From assembly GCF_029255145.1 (NCBI RefSeq), contig NZ_JAPUVQ010000050.1, forward strand, positions 25,271 through 89,270: 64,000 bases of DNA. The letters are read 5' to 3'. The stretch comes from Accumulibacter sp003538495 (lineage in GTDB: Bacteria > Pseudomonadota > Gammaproteobacteria > Burkholderiales > Rhodocyclaceae). The translations under genes and the position numbers were made by a program. This document shows positions 16,625 to 25,019 of this stretch, in pieces (within the stretch, counting starts at the first letter, position 1; every line of letters starts with the position of its first letter). Below the pieces are notes generated by a model. The model made no database searches. It was not told where the DNA came from and saw only the letters and a list, made by a program, of their open reading frames with translations.

Positions 16625-18369
16625 CAGAAATCATCGTCGGCATCGATCTTGGAACCACCAACTCCGAGGTGGCGATCGTCCGTGACGGGCGTGTCGAGGT
16701 CCTGGAAGTGGCGCCGGGGGTGCGTATTCTCCCCTCGGTCGTTGGCGTTGGTGATGACGGCGCGCTGCTGATCGGCCAGGCGGCGCGCAACCAGTACGTG
16801 CTGCATCCCGAGCGCAGCGTGCGCTCGATCAAACGCCGGATGGGCGAATTCACGGCGGTGCACATGGCCGGTAAGGATTACAGCCCGCAGGAAATCTCGG
16901 CGATGATCTTGCGCCGGCTGCGCGAGATTGCCGAGGCGCATACCGGCGAGACCGTCACCAAGGCGGTGATTACCGTACCCGCGTATTTCTCGGATGCGCA
17001 GCGTCAGGCGACGCGCGAGGCTGGCGAGATCGCCGGCCTGGAGGTGATGCGCATCATCAACGAGCCGACGGCTGCCGCGCTGGCCTACGAAAGTTGCCAC
17101 AGCGGTGCGCGCAAGGTACTGGTCTACGACCTTGGTGGTGGCACTTTCGACGTCTCGGTGGTCAATCTGGAGAGTGCCGTCGTCGAGGTCCTCGCCAGTC
17201 ACGGCAACAATCACCTCGGCGGCGACGACTTCGACCTGCAACTCGTCACCTTTGCCGTCGAACACCTGCAGCGCGAGAACGGCATCGACGTTCGCGATAA
17301 TGCGGTCGCCATGGCGCGCCTGCAGCGAGCCGCCGAAGCCGCCAAGATCGCCCTGTCGGACCAGCCCTACGCGATCTTGTCCGAAGAGTACCTGCTGGAG
17401 AAGGACGGCGTCCCCGTGCACCTGTCGGTCGAGGTCTCGCGCGACGAGTACGAGGAAATGATCGCCCCCTTCGTTGCCGAAACGATCGAGGCGGTGCACG
17501 TCGCGCTGAGTGGCGCCGGGTTGACGGTCAGCGAGATCAACGAAATCCTGCTGGTCGGAGGCGCGACGCGCACGCCGCTGGTGCAGCGGCGGCTGGAACA
17601 GGATCTCGGCCTGCAACCGCGCGCAGAGGTCGATCCCGACCTCTGCGTCGCGATGGGCGCCGCCATCCAGGCGGCGGTGATCGCCGGTGGCCAGGCGCCG
17701 ACGGTGCTGGTCGACGTCACGCCCTACACCTTCGGTACCAGCGCCATCGGTCCGCTCAACGGCGAGATCTATCCCTACTGCTTCGTTCCGCTGATCCGCA
17801 AGAACACGCCGATTCCGGTTTCCAGGAGCGAAGGCTTTTTCACCGTTTACGATGGCCAGACCAAGGTCGATGTCAACGTCTACCAGGGAGAAGACCCCGA
17901 TGCGCTGAACAACATCGAGATCGGGCGGTTCACCATCGAGGGCCTGCGCGATGCTCCGGCAGGCAACCCGCTGATCACTACCTTCGCGCTGGATGTGAAC
18001 GGCATCCTGCAGGTGACTTCGCGCGAAAAGGAAAGCGGCCTGGTGCATTCGATCACCATCGACAACGCCATCGGGCGTTTTGCCGGTGACAAGTTGACGG
18101 CCGCGCGCGATCGGATCGACGGGATGTTCGGCGATCGGGAAGAGGCGGGCGCGGCCGAAGCTGTCGGCGGTCGGCGGCTGCGTGTCGAGGCGACGGCGCT
18201 GATCGAAAAAGCCGAGCGCCTGATGACCTCCACAGGTGCCGAAGACTCGGAGGACCTGGTGAATGGTATCGAGGCCGTCAAGGACTGCCTCGCCGGATCC
18301 CGCTCCGAAGCCGAACTGAAGACGGCCATCGATGCGCTCGCCGACCTGCTCTATTATCTTGATGCCTGA
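16621..18369 (+). CDS. Hsp70-family chaperone (HscC-like)
   Basis: 582 residues. The ATPase domain is intact: GIDLGTTNSEVAIV (phosphate 1), VITVPAYFSDAQRQATREAG, INEPTAAALAY, VYDLGGGTFDVSVV (phosphate 2) and LVGGATRTPLVQ (adenosine). The substrate-binding domain follows, but the C-terminal lid is shorter than in DnaK (about 638 residues) and there is no EEVD-like tail. Length and context resemble the specialised HscC type rather than housekeeping DnaK. The residues linking ATPase and substrate domains (VLVDVTPYTFGTSAIG) differ from the usual DVxPLSLG. With its own GrpE-like, J-like and TPR genes it looks like a self-contained chaperone machine; the client is unknown. Confidence 0.93.
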   Translation: MTEIIVGIDLGTTNSEVAIVRDGRVEVLEVAPGVRILPSVVGVGDDGALLIGQAARNQYVLHPERSVRSIKRRMGEFTAVHMAGKDYSPQEISAMILRRLREIAEAHTGETVTKAVITVPAYFSDAQRQATREAGEIAGLEVMRIINEPTAAALAYESCHSGARKVLVYDLGGGTFDVSVVNLESAVVEVLASHGNNHLGGDDFDLQLVTFAVEHLQRENGIDVRDNAVAMARLQRAAEAAKIALSDQPYAILSEEYLLEKDGVPVHLSVEVSRDEYEEMIAPFVAETIEAVHVALSGAGLTVSEINEILLVGGATRTPLVQRRLEQDLGLQPRAEVDPDLCVAMGAAIQAAVIAGGQAPTVLVDVTPYTFGTSAIGPLNGEIYPYCFVPLIRKNTPIPVSRSEGFFTVYDGQTKVDVNVYQGEDPDALNNIEIGRFTIEGLRDAPAGNPLITTFALDVNGILQVTSREKESGLVHSITIDNAIGRFAGDKLTAARDRIDGMFGDREEAGAAEAVGGRRLRVEATALIEKAERLMTSTGAEDSEDLVNGIEAVKDCLAGSRSEAELKTAIDALADLLYYLDA

Positions 18370-18733
18370 AGTCCTCGATCGCTGTCAGGCCTGCCGTGCA
18401 CGCTTGACCGAGAGCGCGGTCTGTCCGCGTTGTGGCTGCGATTTCTCGCTCGCACGCAGGGCGCTGGAGCAGGGCCGGCATTGGCTGGACGACGCGCTGC
18501 GCTCGCTGGCGGTCGGTGACCGGGCGGCGGCCCGGCGCCAGGTCGATGCCGCTCTGGCCTTGAGCGGACCGCGCCTGGCACTGGCCATGAAGGCCTTCCT
18601 CGCCGGCGAACCGCGCTCCCGCCGAACGAGGTTCGACGCGAATGCGGACGCGTCATCGCGTCGCGCCGAGATCGGCCCGGACGGTCTGCCGCACGGTGAA
18701 TTGCCTGACCCGGATCGGGTCGAGGCCCAGTAA
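18362..18733 (+). CDS. Small zinc-ribbon protein of the Hsp70 operon
   Basis: 123 residues, unnamed family. The N-terminus has a four-cysteine zinc ribbon, CQACRARLTESAVCPRCGC, followed by a helical segment (LDDALRSLAVGDRAAARRQV) that reads like a single TPR-type hairpin, and a polar disordered tail. The ATG at 18362 lies within the last codons of the Hsp70 gene, so it is the fifth coupled gene. The same arrangement of helical pair and operon suggests a chaperone accessory protein; this is inference. The tail ends 67 bp before the convergent sensor gene. Confidence 0.7.
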   Translation: MPEVLDRCQACRARLTESAVCPRCGCDFSLARRALEQGRHWLDDALRSLAVGDRAAARRQVDAALALSGPRLALAMKAFLAGEPRSRRTRFDANADASSRRAEIGPDGLPHGELPDPDRVEAQ

Positions 18734-18800
18734 TGGTGCGAGCCGGCCGGGACGCGAGCTGAAACGCGGCGTTGGTCGGATAGAGAGCAGATCAGCCGCG

Positions 18801-20519
18801 TCAGCCGCTTGCCGCGGGTGGCGCAGCGCCCGGCGTCGCGGCGCTGTCGCCAGCCGGCACCTGTTCCATGGCCAGCACCTCGAACAGCGTCGCGATTCCC
18901 TCGGCCGCGTGTTCGAGCGACTTGGCGTCTTCGGCAGTCAGGCTGCCGGGGGCCGACTGCAGCCGCTGGGCGACCTCGATCACTTGCTCGCCGTGCCGCA
19001 GCAGGCGGCCACGGATGGCGTTGAGTTGCTGAAGCCTGGCGATCGTGGCGCGGCGCAGATCCTGCATCGCCTCGTCCTTTTCCTCATCGGTGCTGGCGCC
19101 CAGCAACTCGCGGCGGGCGCTTACTTCGTCCATCGATTCCTTCCACCAACGCAGGAATGTCGTCCGGTGATCGACCAGTGCGTTCAGGGACTCGCCCATC
19201 GAATTGATCTCGTCGCGACCACCGCTGATCGTCGGGACATGGTCGCTCGGCCTGCCGTAGGCCAGGCCGTCGAGCAGGCCGGCCATTTGCCGGACCGGGC
19301 GGACGATGCGCGCGGTGATCGCCAGAGCCAGGGCGACCGACAGCACGATTGCACAGCTCATCAGCAGCAGGCTCGCGCGGGCGCTCTCCTGCGACGACTG
19401 GTCGATCTCGGCGACGCGGCTGGCCATCACCTGATTGGCCTGGTCGACGTTCTGTTTGACCAGCGGCGCGACGCGATCAGCCGCCGAGTTCATTTCCCTG
19501 GTCAGCGTCGCGATGCTGGAAGTCTGCGCGACCAGCGCCAGGAAGTCGCGCTCGTAATCGTGCAACAAGCCGGTGAGCAGCGTCTTGTCGGCGTCCGATA
19601 GTGCCGATTCGGTGATCTGCGCGCGAATCGACCTGGCGATGGCGACGACCATCGGCGGGTAGGAGTCGTCGCCGCGGAGCAGGAAGTCCTTCTCGCGCCG
19701 CCGCATCTGCAGGACGCTGGTCTCCAGATTGGGGACGTGATAAGCGGTGAGGATCGCCTCGATGTGGTGTGCGGCGTCGCGGAAAGGCCCTTTGCCGCCG
19801 TCGATATTGCCCGATTTGAGCGCGCGTTCAGCGTAAGGCTCAAAGGTCCTGGCGTACGTCGCCAGTTCGGCCAGCAGTTGTTGCCTGACCGCTGCCTGAA
19901 GTTCAGACGTTTCCAGCAGTCGACGCAATTCGCCGAGCAGTTTGCGAACGCGCTCGCGATAGGCCGCGTCCTGCCGCAAGGCGAGGTCCTTCTCGCTACG
20001 GCGGATCTGCAGCAGGAGCGTGTAGAGGCGGTCGACGTTGTAGGCCGCCGAAAGCTCCTGCAAGCGATGGACGTTCTCGCGGAAGGCGCCCTGCAGCCCC
20101 GAGTTCTCGTCCAGACCCATCATCCGCCAGGCGCCGGCCACCGCCTCGAAGCTCTGCTGGTAGGTGGTCACCAGTTGCTGCAGCGAGGCCGCCGTCTGTC
20201 GCGAGTCCTGGTCTACCGCGGCCAGGGCAGCGATTTTGCCGAGCAAGGTTTGCAGGCGCTGATCGACCTCGCCGGCGAAGCTCTCCCGACGTTCGATGAG
20301 GAAGCTCTTCTCCGCGTCGCGAACGGCGGCCAGCTCGATCTCGATCTCCAGTGCCAGCGACTTTCGCAGCTCGAAACCCTGCAGCTGGTGGTAGTCGCCG
20401 AGGACCGACTGAAGCGTCTGGTGGTACTGCCAGACGACACCGACGAACAGCAGTCCGACCAGCGCGAAGCCGAGTCCGATCTTCTCACCGATGCGCAACC
20501 TGCTGGCCAACTTGTCCAC
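18801..20519 (-). CDS. HBM/HAMP membrane sensor without output domain
   Basis: 572 residues from GTG 20519, which has GGGAG six bases upstream. TM1 is at about residues 14-33 (GFALVGLLFVGVVWQYHQ). A ~320-residue periplasmic helical region contains two repeats of the type LLQIRRSEKDLALRQDAAYR and VLQMRRREKDFLLRGDDSYP, the signature of the helical bimodular (HBM) sensor domain of chemoreceptors. TM2 is near 385-410, then a HAMP-like segment (RIVRPVRQMAGLLDGLAYG). The cytoplasmic part is only ~140 residues and shows no methyl-accepting, kinase or GGDEF motif, only coiled coil and a Pro/Ala tail. It may signal through a partner. A full chemoreceptor is excluded by the missing hairpin tip. Confidence 0.85.
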   Translation of the reverse strand: MDKLASRLRIGEKIGLGFALVGLLFVGVVWQYHQTLQSVLGDYHQLQGFELRKSLALEIEIELAAVRDAEKSFLIERRESFAGEVDQRLQTLLGKIAALAAVDQDSRQTAASLQQLVTTYQQSFEAVAGAWRMMGLDENSGLQGAFRENVHRLQELSAAYNVDRLYTLLLQIRRSEKDLALRQDAAYRERVRKLLGELRRLLETSELQAAVRQQLLAELATYARTFEPYAERALKSGNIDGGKGPFRDAAHHIEAILTAYHVPNLETSVLQMRRREKDFLLRGDDSYPPMVVAIARSIRAQITESALSDADKTLLTGLLHDYERDFLALVAQTSSIATLTREMNSAADRVAPLVKQNVDQANQVMASRVAEIDQSSQESARASLLLMSCAIVLSVALALAITARIVRPVRQMAGLLDGLAYGRPSDHVPTISGGRDEINSMGESLNALVDHRTTFLRWWKESMDEVSARRELLGASTDEEKDEAMQDLRRATIARLQQLNAIRGRLLRHGEQVIEVAQRLQSAPGSLTAEDAKSLEHAAEGIATLFEVLAMEQVPAGDSAATPGAAPPAASG

Positions 20520-20706
20520 TTCGTGCTCCCGGGTCGTGCAACTCGTGCTCGGTGTGGCTGGGCCACCTGCACGGCGTCGCAGCGCACGCGGCAAGGCGAG
20601 CGGTCAGGGTCGGCAGGTGGGGACGAAAAGCTGTTGAAGACAGAGTATATCGGCAGCGTCGAAGCCGTGTCGACCCGCATTGCCCGGTAGGCCGACCCGG
20701 GCACGA

Positions 20707-21831
20707 TCAGGGACGTTCAGCGTCGGCCGGTGATGGCGGCGTCACCGCGGTCGCCGCGACCGGGCGCCCATGCATTCGGCGCCATGCCAGCGGCGAGACG
20801 TTCTGCCAGCGCTTGAAGGCGTGCGCAAAGGCGCTGGCGCCGGAATAGTCGAGCACGGTTGCGATCTGGGCCAGCGACAGGTCGGTATGTCGAATCAGGC
20901 GTAGCGCCAGGCCGCAGCGAACGTCGTCGAACAATTCCCGGTAGCTTGTCCCCTCGCGTTCGAGCATCCGGTTCAGGCGGCGAGGGTTGATCGACATTGC
21001 GCCGGCGACGGCGGCCAGGGAGCACCGCCGCAGGACCGCCATCGCCAGCACCAGTCGGCGGACCTGCGCGAGGGTATCTAGGCCGTGCTGGCTGCTGATG
21101 TTGTCTAGTTGTTCCTTCAGCAGTTTGAATTGATTGGGGTCCGCGCCGGCAATCGGGAGTTTCAGATCACCGGCGGGAAAGACCAGTGACGAGTTCTCGG
21201 CATCGAACTCGATCGGGCACTGAAAGATCTGTTGATACGGTCGCTGGTTCTCCGGCCGGCACCGCGAGAGCAGTACGGCCCGCGGCTTCCACTGCGGGCC
21301 GCAGAGCAGGCGCATCAGGTTCAGCGCAACTACCATCGTGCCGTCGAGGATCTGGTCAACGCCGGCGACCGGTCCGGCAAACAAGGTGTAGCCGAGGGTG
21401 GCGGTGTCACCGTCTACCGTGCGTGTCGGGATCGCCCCGCGGTCGTTGAGGTGAAAGAAGTTCTGCAGGTGTACCAGCGCCGTGCCGACGTCGGCGCAGT
21501 GCGGCAGAAGCTCGCCGATCATGCCAAGCGACCGTGCGGTAACCGTTCGCCCCAGGGTCAGGCCAAAATGGCGACAGCCGGTCGCTGCAACGCAGCGATC
21601 CAGCAGCTCTCCCACCGTTTGCAGCGAGATCGTGTTGTCGGGGTTGGCAAACAGTTCGCCTGAAAGCCCGATACTGGCGAACAGCGCTTCGGGATCGACG
21701 CCGAAGCGACGGATTGACTGCGCCAGGTTGGCCAGCGGAGCAACTCGAACAAAGCCCTCCGGAACGTCGCCGTAGGGCTTCTCAATCTTCGCTACGGGTG
21801 CCCTGTCCAACTTCTCCATGGTCGTCTGCAC
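20707..21831 (-). CDS. AraC-family transcriptional regulator
   Basis: 374 residues (GTG at 21831; an ATG at 21819 is nearly as likely, since neither has a strong RBS). Residues ~25-215 form the arabinose-binding-like N-domain seen in OruR/ArgR-type AraC regulators (AQSIRRFGVDPEALFASIGL, HFGLTLGRTVTARSLGMIGE). The C-terminal ~100 residues carry the double helix-turn-helix: SLAAVAGAMSINPRRLNRML and SLAQIATVLDYSGASAFAHA followed by FKRWQNVSPLAWRR. It is followed on the same strand by the sensor gene with 187 bp between. The inducer and targets are unknown. Confidence 0.92.
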   Translation of the reverse strand: MQTTMEKLDRAPVAKIEKPYGDVPEGFVRVAPLANLAQSIRRFGVDPEALFASIGLSGELFANPDNTISLQTVGELLDRCVAATGCRHFGLTLGRTVTARSLGMIGELLPHCADVGTALVHLQNFFHLNDRGAIPTRTVDGDTATLGYTLFAGPVAGVDQILDGTMVVALNLMRLLCGPQWKPRAVLLSRCRPENQRPYQQIFQCPIEFDAENSSLVFPAGDLKLPIAGADPNQFKLLKEQLDNISSQHGLDTLAQVRRLVLAMAVLRRCSLAAVAGAMSINPRRLNRMLEREGTSYRELFDDVRCGLALRLIRHTDLSLAQIATVLDYSGASAFAHAFKRWQNVSPLAWRRMHGRPVAATAVTPPSPADAERP

Positions 21832-22145
21832 TCGCTTTCAGCGGCGTGGGGTTGTCGCAAATTATCAAGCAGTTTGCACGCGGCAAGTAGACAATCGCTC
21901 CCGGACGTTCGCTGGGGCGTTCCGTGCGGCACGCTAAAATGGTCACTGGGCGGCCGCGCTGGCGTTTCCGGCGGCTTCTCCTCGTCTGGCGGCGAAGCTG
22001 CTTGCTGCCAGGATCATCGTCGAGTCGCAGTGCTTGGGAGCGATGACCTTCGGCTCGTCGGCGTTGGCCGCGGCGGGTGCAACGCGGTCAGTGTTGGCTT
22101 GCACCTTTGTTGTCTTGTTGTCTACTTACTCGCACGGAGGATGTC
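21832..22145. other. Gene-free spacer between the AraC regulator and a small exported protein
   Basis: 314 bp with no convincing ORF. It must carry the divergent promoters for the regulator (minus) and the small exported gene (plus), but I see no hexamer pair good enough to call. Some reading frames cross it without stops, as expected at this GC content. GGAGG at 22136-22140 is the RBS of the plus-strand gene. Confidence 0.5.
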
Positions 22146-22430
22146 ATGCGCACACGGTTCTGGCTCATCGGAGTTGCTCCCGCCGCTTTCTTTGCGGGCG
22201 CCGCTGTCGCCCAATACCCGATCATGGACATGATCGCCCAGAGGGTCATCGAAAAGTATCAGACCTCGACCTGCGAGCAGCTATGGCAAAGCCGCGGGAA
22301 GCCGGCTTCGGCCGAGGAACAGCGCGCGATGAGCGTGCTGCGCGGCGACCCGCAAATGCGACAGGCCTTCTTCAACCAGATTGCCGGGCCGGTCATGAAC
22401 AAGATGTTCGACTGCGGCATGATCCCCTGA
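22146..22430 (+). CDS. Small exported protein, unknown function
   Basis: 94 residues. ATG at 22146 with GGAGG five bases upstream. The signal peptide is MRTRFWLIGVAPAAFFAGAA with likely cleavage after VA before QYPI. The mature part is about 73 residues, with two cysteines (TSTCEQLWQS and MFDCGMIP) that could form one disulfide in the periplasm, and is otherwise helical (IMDMIAQRVIEKYQ). The pattern Cys-Glu-Gln-Leu-Trp near the middle is memorable, but I cannot attach a named family. The next gene starts 13 bp later. Confidence 0.7.
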   Translation: MRTRFWLIGVAPAAFFAGAAVAQYPIMDMIAQRVIEKYQTSTCEQLWQSRGKPASAEEQRAMSVLRGDPQMRQAFFNQIAGPVMNKMFDCGMIP

Positions 22431-22443
22431 TCCGTTTGATGCC

Positions 22444-22889
22444 ATGAGTCAGATGATAGACATCACCACGCGAACACGCTGTGGGCGCCTGCCAGCGACG
22501 ACCGTGGTGCTCGGGCTGCTGGCGGGCATGGCTACCCGGGGTATCATCCGCCGACCGCCGTGCCGTACTACTCTGGCGGCTGCTACGGCTGTGCGGCTGC
22601 CGCCGGAGCGGTCGTCGGCGTGGCCGCCGGAGCGGCAGTCGCATCCGCCAACACGCAGGCAGCAACGTCGAATGCCTATGCGGCCGGAGTGGCGGCTGGC
22701 AGCGCCAGCACGGCAGCGGCATACAGCGGAGGGGTGGCCTACGTGGTCGGGATCAATTACGCCAGTATTCCGGCGGGCTGTGCCAACCCCGTCGTCGCTG
22801 GCCAGACCTACTACCTGTGCGGCAATACCTGGTTCAAACCGGCATATGGCGCAAACGGCGTGTACTATCGCGTCGTCCCCACCCCCTGA
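22444..22889 (+). pseudogene. Frameshifted exported Gly/Ala-rich protein
   Basis: The signal-peptide-like start MSQMIDITTRTRC...TTVVLGLLAGMA is in one frame from ATG 22444, while the mature part (HGYPGYHPPTAVPYYSGGCY, then an Ala/Gly-rich hydrophobic stretch and WFKPAYGANGVYYRVVPTP) is in the next frame and has no start of its own except a GTG at 22560. The frames meet around 22520-22531 (GGCGGGCATGGC), where one base missing would join LLGLLA to GHGYPGYHP. The C-terminal part has Cys pairs (GGCYGC; GCANP ... YLCGN), as in a real secreted protein. Either a genuine pseudogene, a sequencing error in a G-rich run, or a GTG-started shorter protein. Confidence 0.55.
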
Positions 22890-22980
22890 TGCAGGGAGCA
22901 GACGAGGGCGAGGAGGCGGGTTCCGCCCGGCGCGCGGCGGTCGCGGAGCGCGGCACATTCTTGGATAGAAAGGAAGATAG

Positions 22981-23514
22981 ATGAAAAGCAGACGCAAGTT
23001 CATGATTGCCGCTACCTTGGCGGCAGTTGCTGCCCCGATCGGTGCCGTGCTCAACCCGGCGGCTGCCGCGGAAAGCAAGGTCCAGCTGATGTTCGTGCAA
23101 AGCGCCGAAGGCCTCAAGGCGGACGACAAGACGCTGCGCCTGATCAATGTGGCGCCGCAGACAATCTACTTTTCCGACCGGCCCGAGCGCATCGCCGGGC
23201 ATATCACCATGCCGGCGTATCTGAAGGAGTGGACGGCCGCTGCCGGTCCGGACAACTTCAGCAAGGATCCTCCGAACGCCACGCTGTCGGTGTATGAGCC
23301 GGGGCAGAGCACCAACACGCTGACCGTGATCGAAATCAGCAAGCCGGTCGTCGAAGGCAAGGACCTGGTGTACAGTTACAGGCTGATCGAAGGCAAGGTG
23401 CCGACGGCCGGTGGCGCGACGTCCTTGTTCATCGACTGGATCGGTCCTGGCGGCGGCGTCGGCGTCGGCTTCCACGGCGTCGGTGTCGGTGGTCGGGGAG
23501 TGGGTTGGCGGTAA
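22981..23514 (+). CDS. Exported protein with Gly-rich tail, unknown function
   Basis: 177 residues; AAGGA lies before the ATG at 22981. The N-terminus MKSRRKFMIAATLAAVAAPI is a signal sequence with an RRKF motif that is Tat-like but lacks a full SRRxFLK consensus; cleavage is probably after AAAA before ESKVQLMF. The mature domain is beta-rich (TIYFSDRPERIAGHITM) with no family I recognise. The last 25 residues are Gly/Val-rich (GGGVGVGFHGVGVGGRGVGW), perhaps a flexible or aggregating tail. It lies between the frameshifted gene and a FadL-type porin, all on the plus strand, in what appears to be a cluster of envelope genes. Confidence 0.7.
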   Translation: MKSRRKFMIAATLAAVAAPIGAVLNPAAAAESKVQLMFVQSAEGLKADDKTLRLINVAPQTIYFSDRPERIAGHITMPAYLKEWTAAAGPDNFSKDPPNATLSVYEPGQSTNTLTVIEISKPVVEGKDLVYSYRLIEGKVPTAGGATSLFIDWIGPGGGVGVGFHGVGVGGRGVGWR

Positions 23515-23646
23515 GCGTCGGGCGCGCGCCAGGCGCGCCGCTGGCCGAGGCGACGAATGGCGTGCCACCGGTCCACGTTGTTGGTCGCGGCGAAGGCTGA
23601 TGCTGGCTCGAAGATGGTGACTGCTGTTCAGGAAATGGGAGAGGAG

Positions 23647-24975
23647 ATGACGGCCTGGCGGGTATCGATGACAGGGCGGTGTCGCGCCGCAGCGAGGGTG
23701 GCCTGGTGTGCCGGCGCGCTGGCTGCCGGGCAGGCGACCGCCGGCGGCCTGATCGCCTACGAGGTCGGGACGGCCGACGTCGGTCTCGCTTCGGCGGGCT
23801 ACGGCGCGCGTGCGCAGGACGCGTCGACGGTATTCACCAATCCTGCCGGCATGACGCGGCTGGAAGGGACCCAGGTTCTGGCGGGTGGGCAAGCGCTGTG
23901 GGGCAATACCCGCTTCTCCGCCAGCTCTGGCACCTCGCCGGGGCTCGGCAGCGACAACGGAGGCTACGTCGTCGGCTCGGACGGCTGGTTTCCGGGCGGC
24001 GGCGGTTTCGCAAGCTACAGCGTATCGCCGGATCTGAAGCTCGGGTTCGCCGTCACCGGCAACTTCGGTGCGCCGTTGAAGTACGACAACAGCTGGGTCG
24101 GCCGCTACTACGTCCAGGAGGCGACGCTGCTGGGAATTTCGCTCCTGCCGTCGATCGCCTACAAGGTGAACGACAAGCTCTCGCTCGGCGCCAGCGTCAA
24201 TGCCCTGTACGGGGTTTATACCAACCAGGTGGCGATCAACAATCCGGCACCCCGCTTCGGTGATGGCCGGCTGAAGCTCGACGACAGCACCTGGGGCTGG
24301 GGACTCAACCTCGGTCTGCTCTACGAAGTCGATCCGGGCACCCGGGTCGGGTTGACCTGGAACTCGCAGGTCGATCTTGATTTCGCGGCCCCGGCGAAGT
24401 TTTCGAACCTCGCTCCTGGCCTGGCCTCGCTACTGGCCAGCCGTGGCGCGCTGAACGCCGAGCTGAAGGTCGGAATCAAGGTTCCGCAGCAGGCGATGGC
24501 CAGTGTCTTCACACAGGTCAACGATCGGTGGGCGCTGCTCGGCAGTATCGGCTGGCAGCAGTGGTCGAAATTTGGCCAGCTCCAGATCGGAATCGACGAC
24601 ACCATGAATCCCCTCAGCCTGACGAAGGACCTGAAATTCAAGGACACCTGGCACCTCGCGCTGGGCGCGCAACACCGCCTGAGCGAACCGTGGCTGCTCA
24701 ACTTCGGCGTTGCCTACGACTCCGCGATGCAGTCGGGCGATGTCTCGCCGTTGCTGCCGGTTAACGCGGCGTGGCGCTTCGCCATCGGTGGCGAGCAGCA
24801 GCTGAGCAAGAACGCTGCCTGGGGGATCGCCGCCGAGTACCTGTACGGCGGGACGCTCGACACCAGCCTGCAGGGCTCGGCGCCGGTGCTGGTCGGTGGG
24901 CGCGGTGACGTCGCCGGCGCGTACCACAACACCGGCACGATCTTTGTTGCGGTCTACCACAACTGGAAATTCTAG
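23647..24975 (+). CDS. OmpP1/FadL-family outer-membrane channel
   Basis: 442-residue outer-membrane beta-barrel for hydrophobic compounds such as long-chain fatty acids. ATG 23647 follows GGGAG; an earlier start at 23557 is not supported. The signal peptide is near residues 12-32 (AWCAGALAAGQATAG). The mature protein begins with the FadL hatch region, GLIAYEVGTADVGLASAGYG and the conserved TVFTNPAGMTRLEGTQVLAG. Alternating strands follow (WGWGLNLGLLYEVDPGTRVG, LLGSIGWQQWSKFG), and the C-terminal residue is Phe (YHNWKF), as required for BAM-dependent insertion. The next genes encode an MCE lipid-transport system, so the region concerns envelope lipids. Confidence 0.92.
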   Translation: MTAWRVSMTGRCRAAARVAWCAGALAAGQATAGGLIAYEVGTADVGLASAGYGARAQDASTVFTNPAGMTRLEGTQVLAGGQALWGNTRFSASSGTSPGLGSDNGGYVVGSDGWFPGGGGFASYSVSPDLKLGFAVTGNFGAPLKYDNSWVGRYYVQEATLLGISLLPSIAYKVNDKLSLGASVNALYGVYTNQVAINNPAPRFGDGRLKLDDSTWGWGLNLGLLYEVDPGTRVGLTWNSQVDLDFAAPAKFSNLAPGLASLLASRGALNAELKVGIKVPQQAMASVFTQVNDRWALLGSIGWQQWSKFGQLQIGIDDTMNPLSLTKDLKFKDTWHLALGAQHRLSEPWLLNFGVAYDSAMQSGDVSPLLPVNAAWRFAIGGEQQLSKNAAWGIAAEYLYGGTLDTSLQGSAPVLVGGRGDVAGAYHNTGTIFVAVYHNWKF

Positions 24976-25019
24976 GCGGCGATGGGCATTCCTGGCGCTT
25001 GCCAGCCGAGGCCGGAGCG

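Noticed and set aside
16561..18048. 495-codon open frame opposite the Hsp70 gene
   Set aside because: Antisense to an Hsp70 with all nucleotide-binding motifs; composition is that of a shadow frame.
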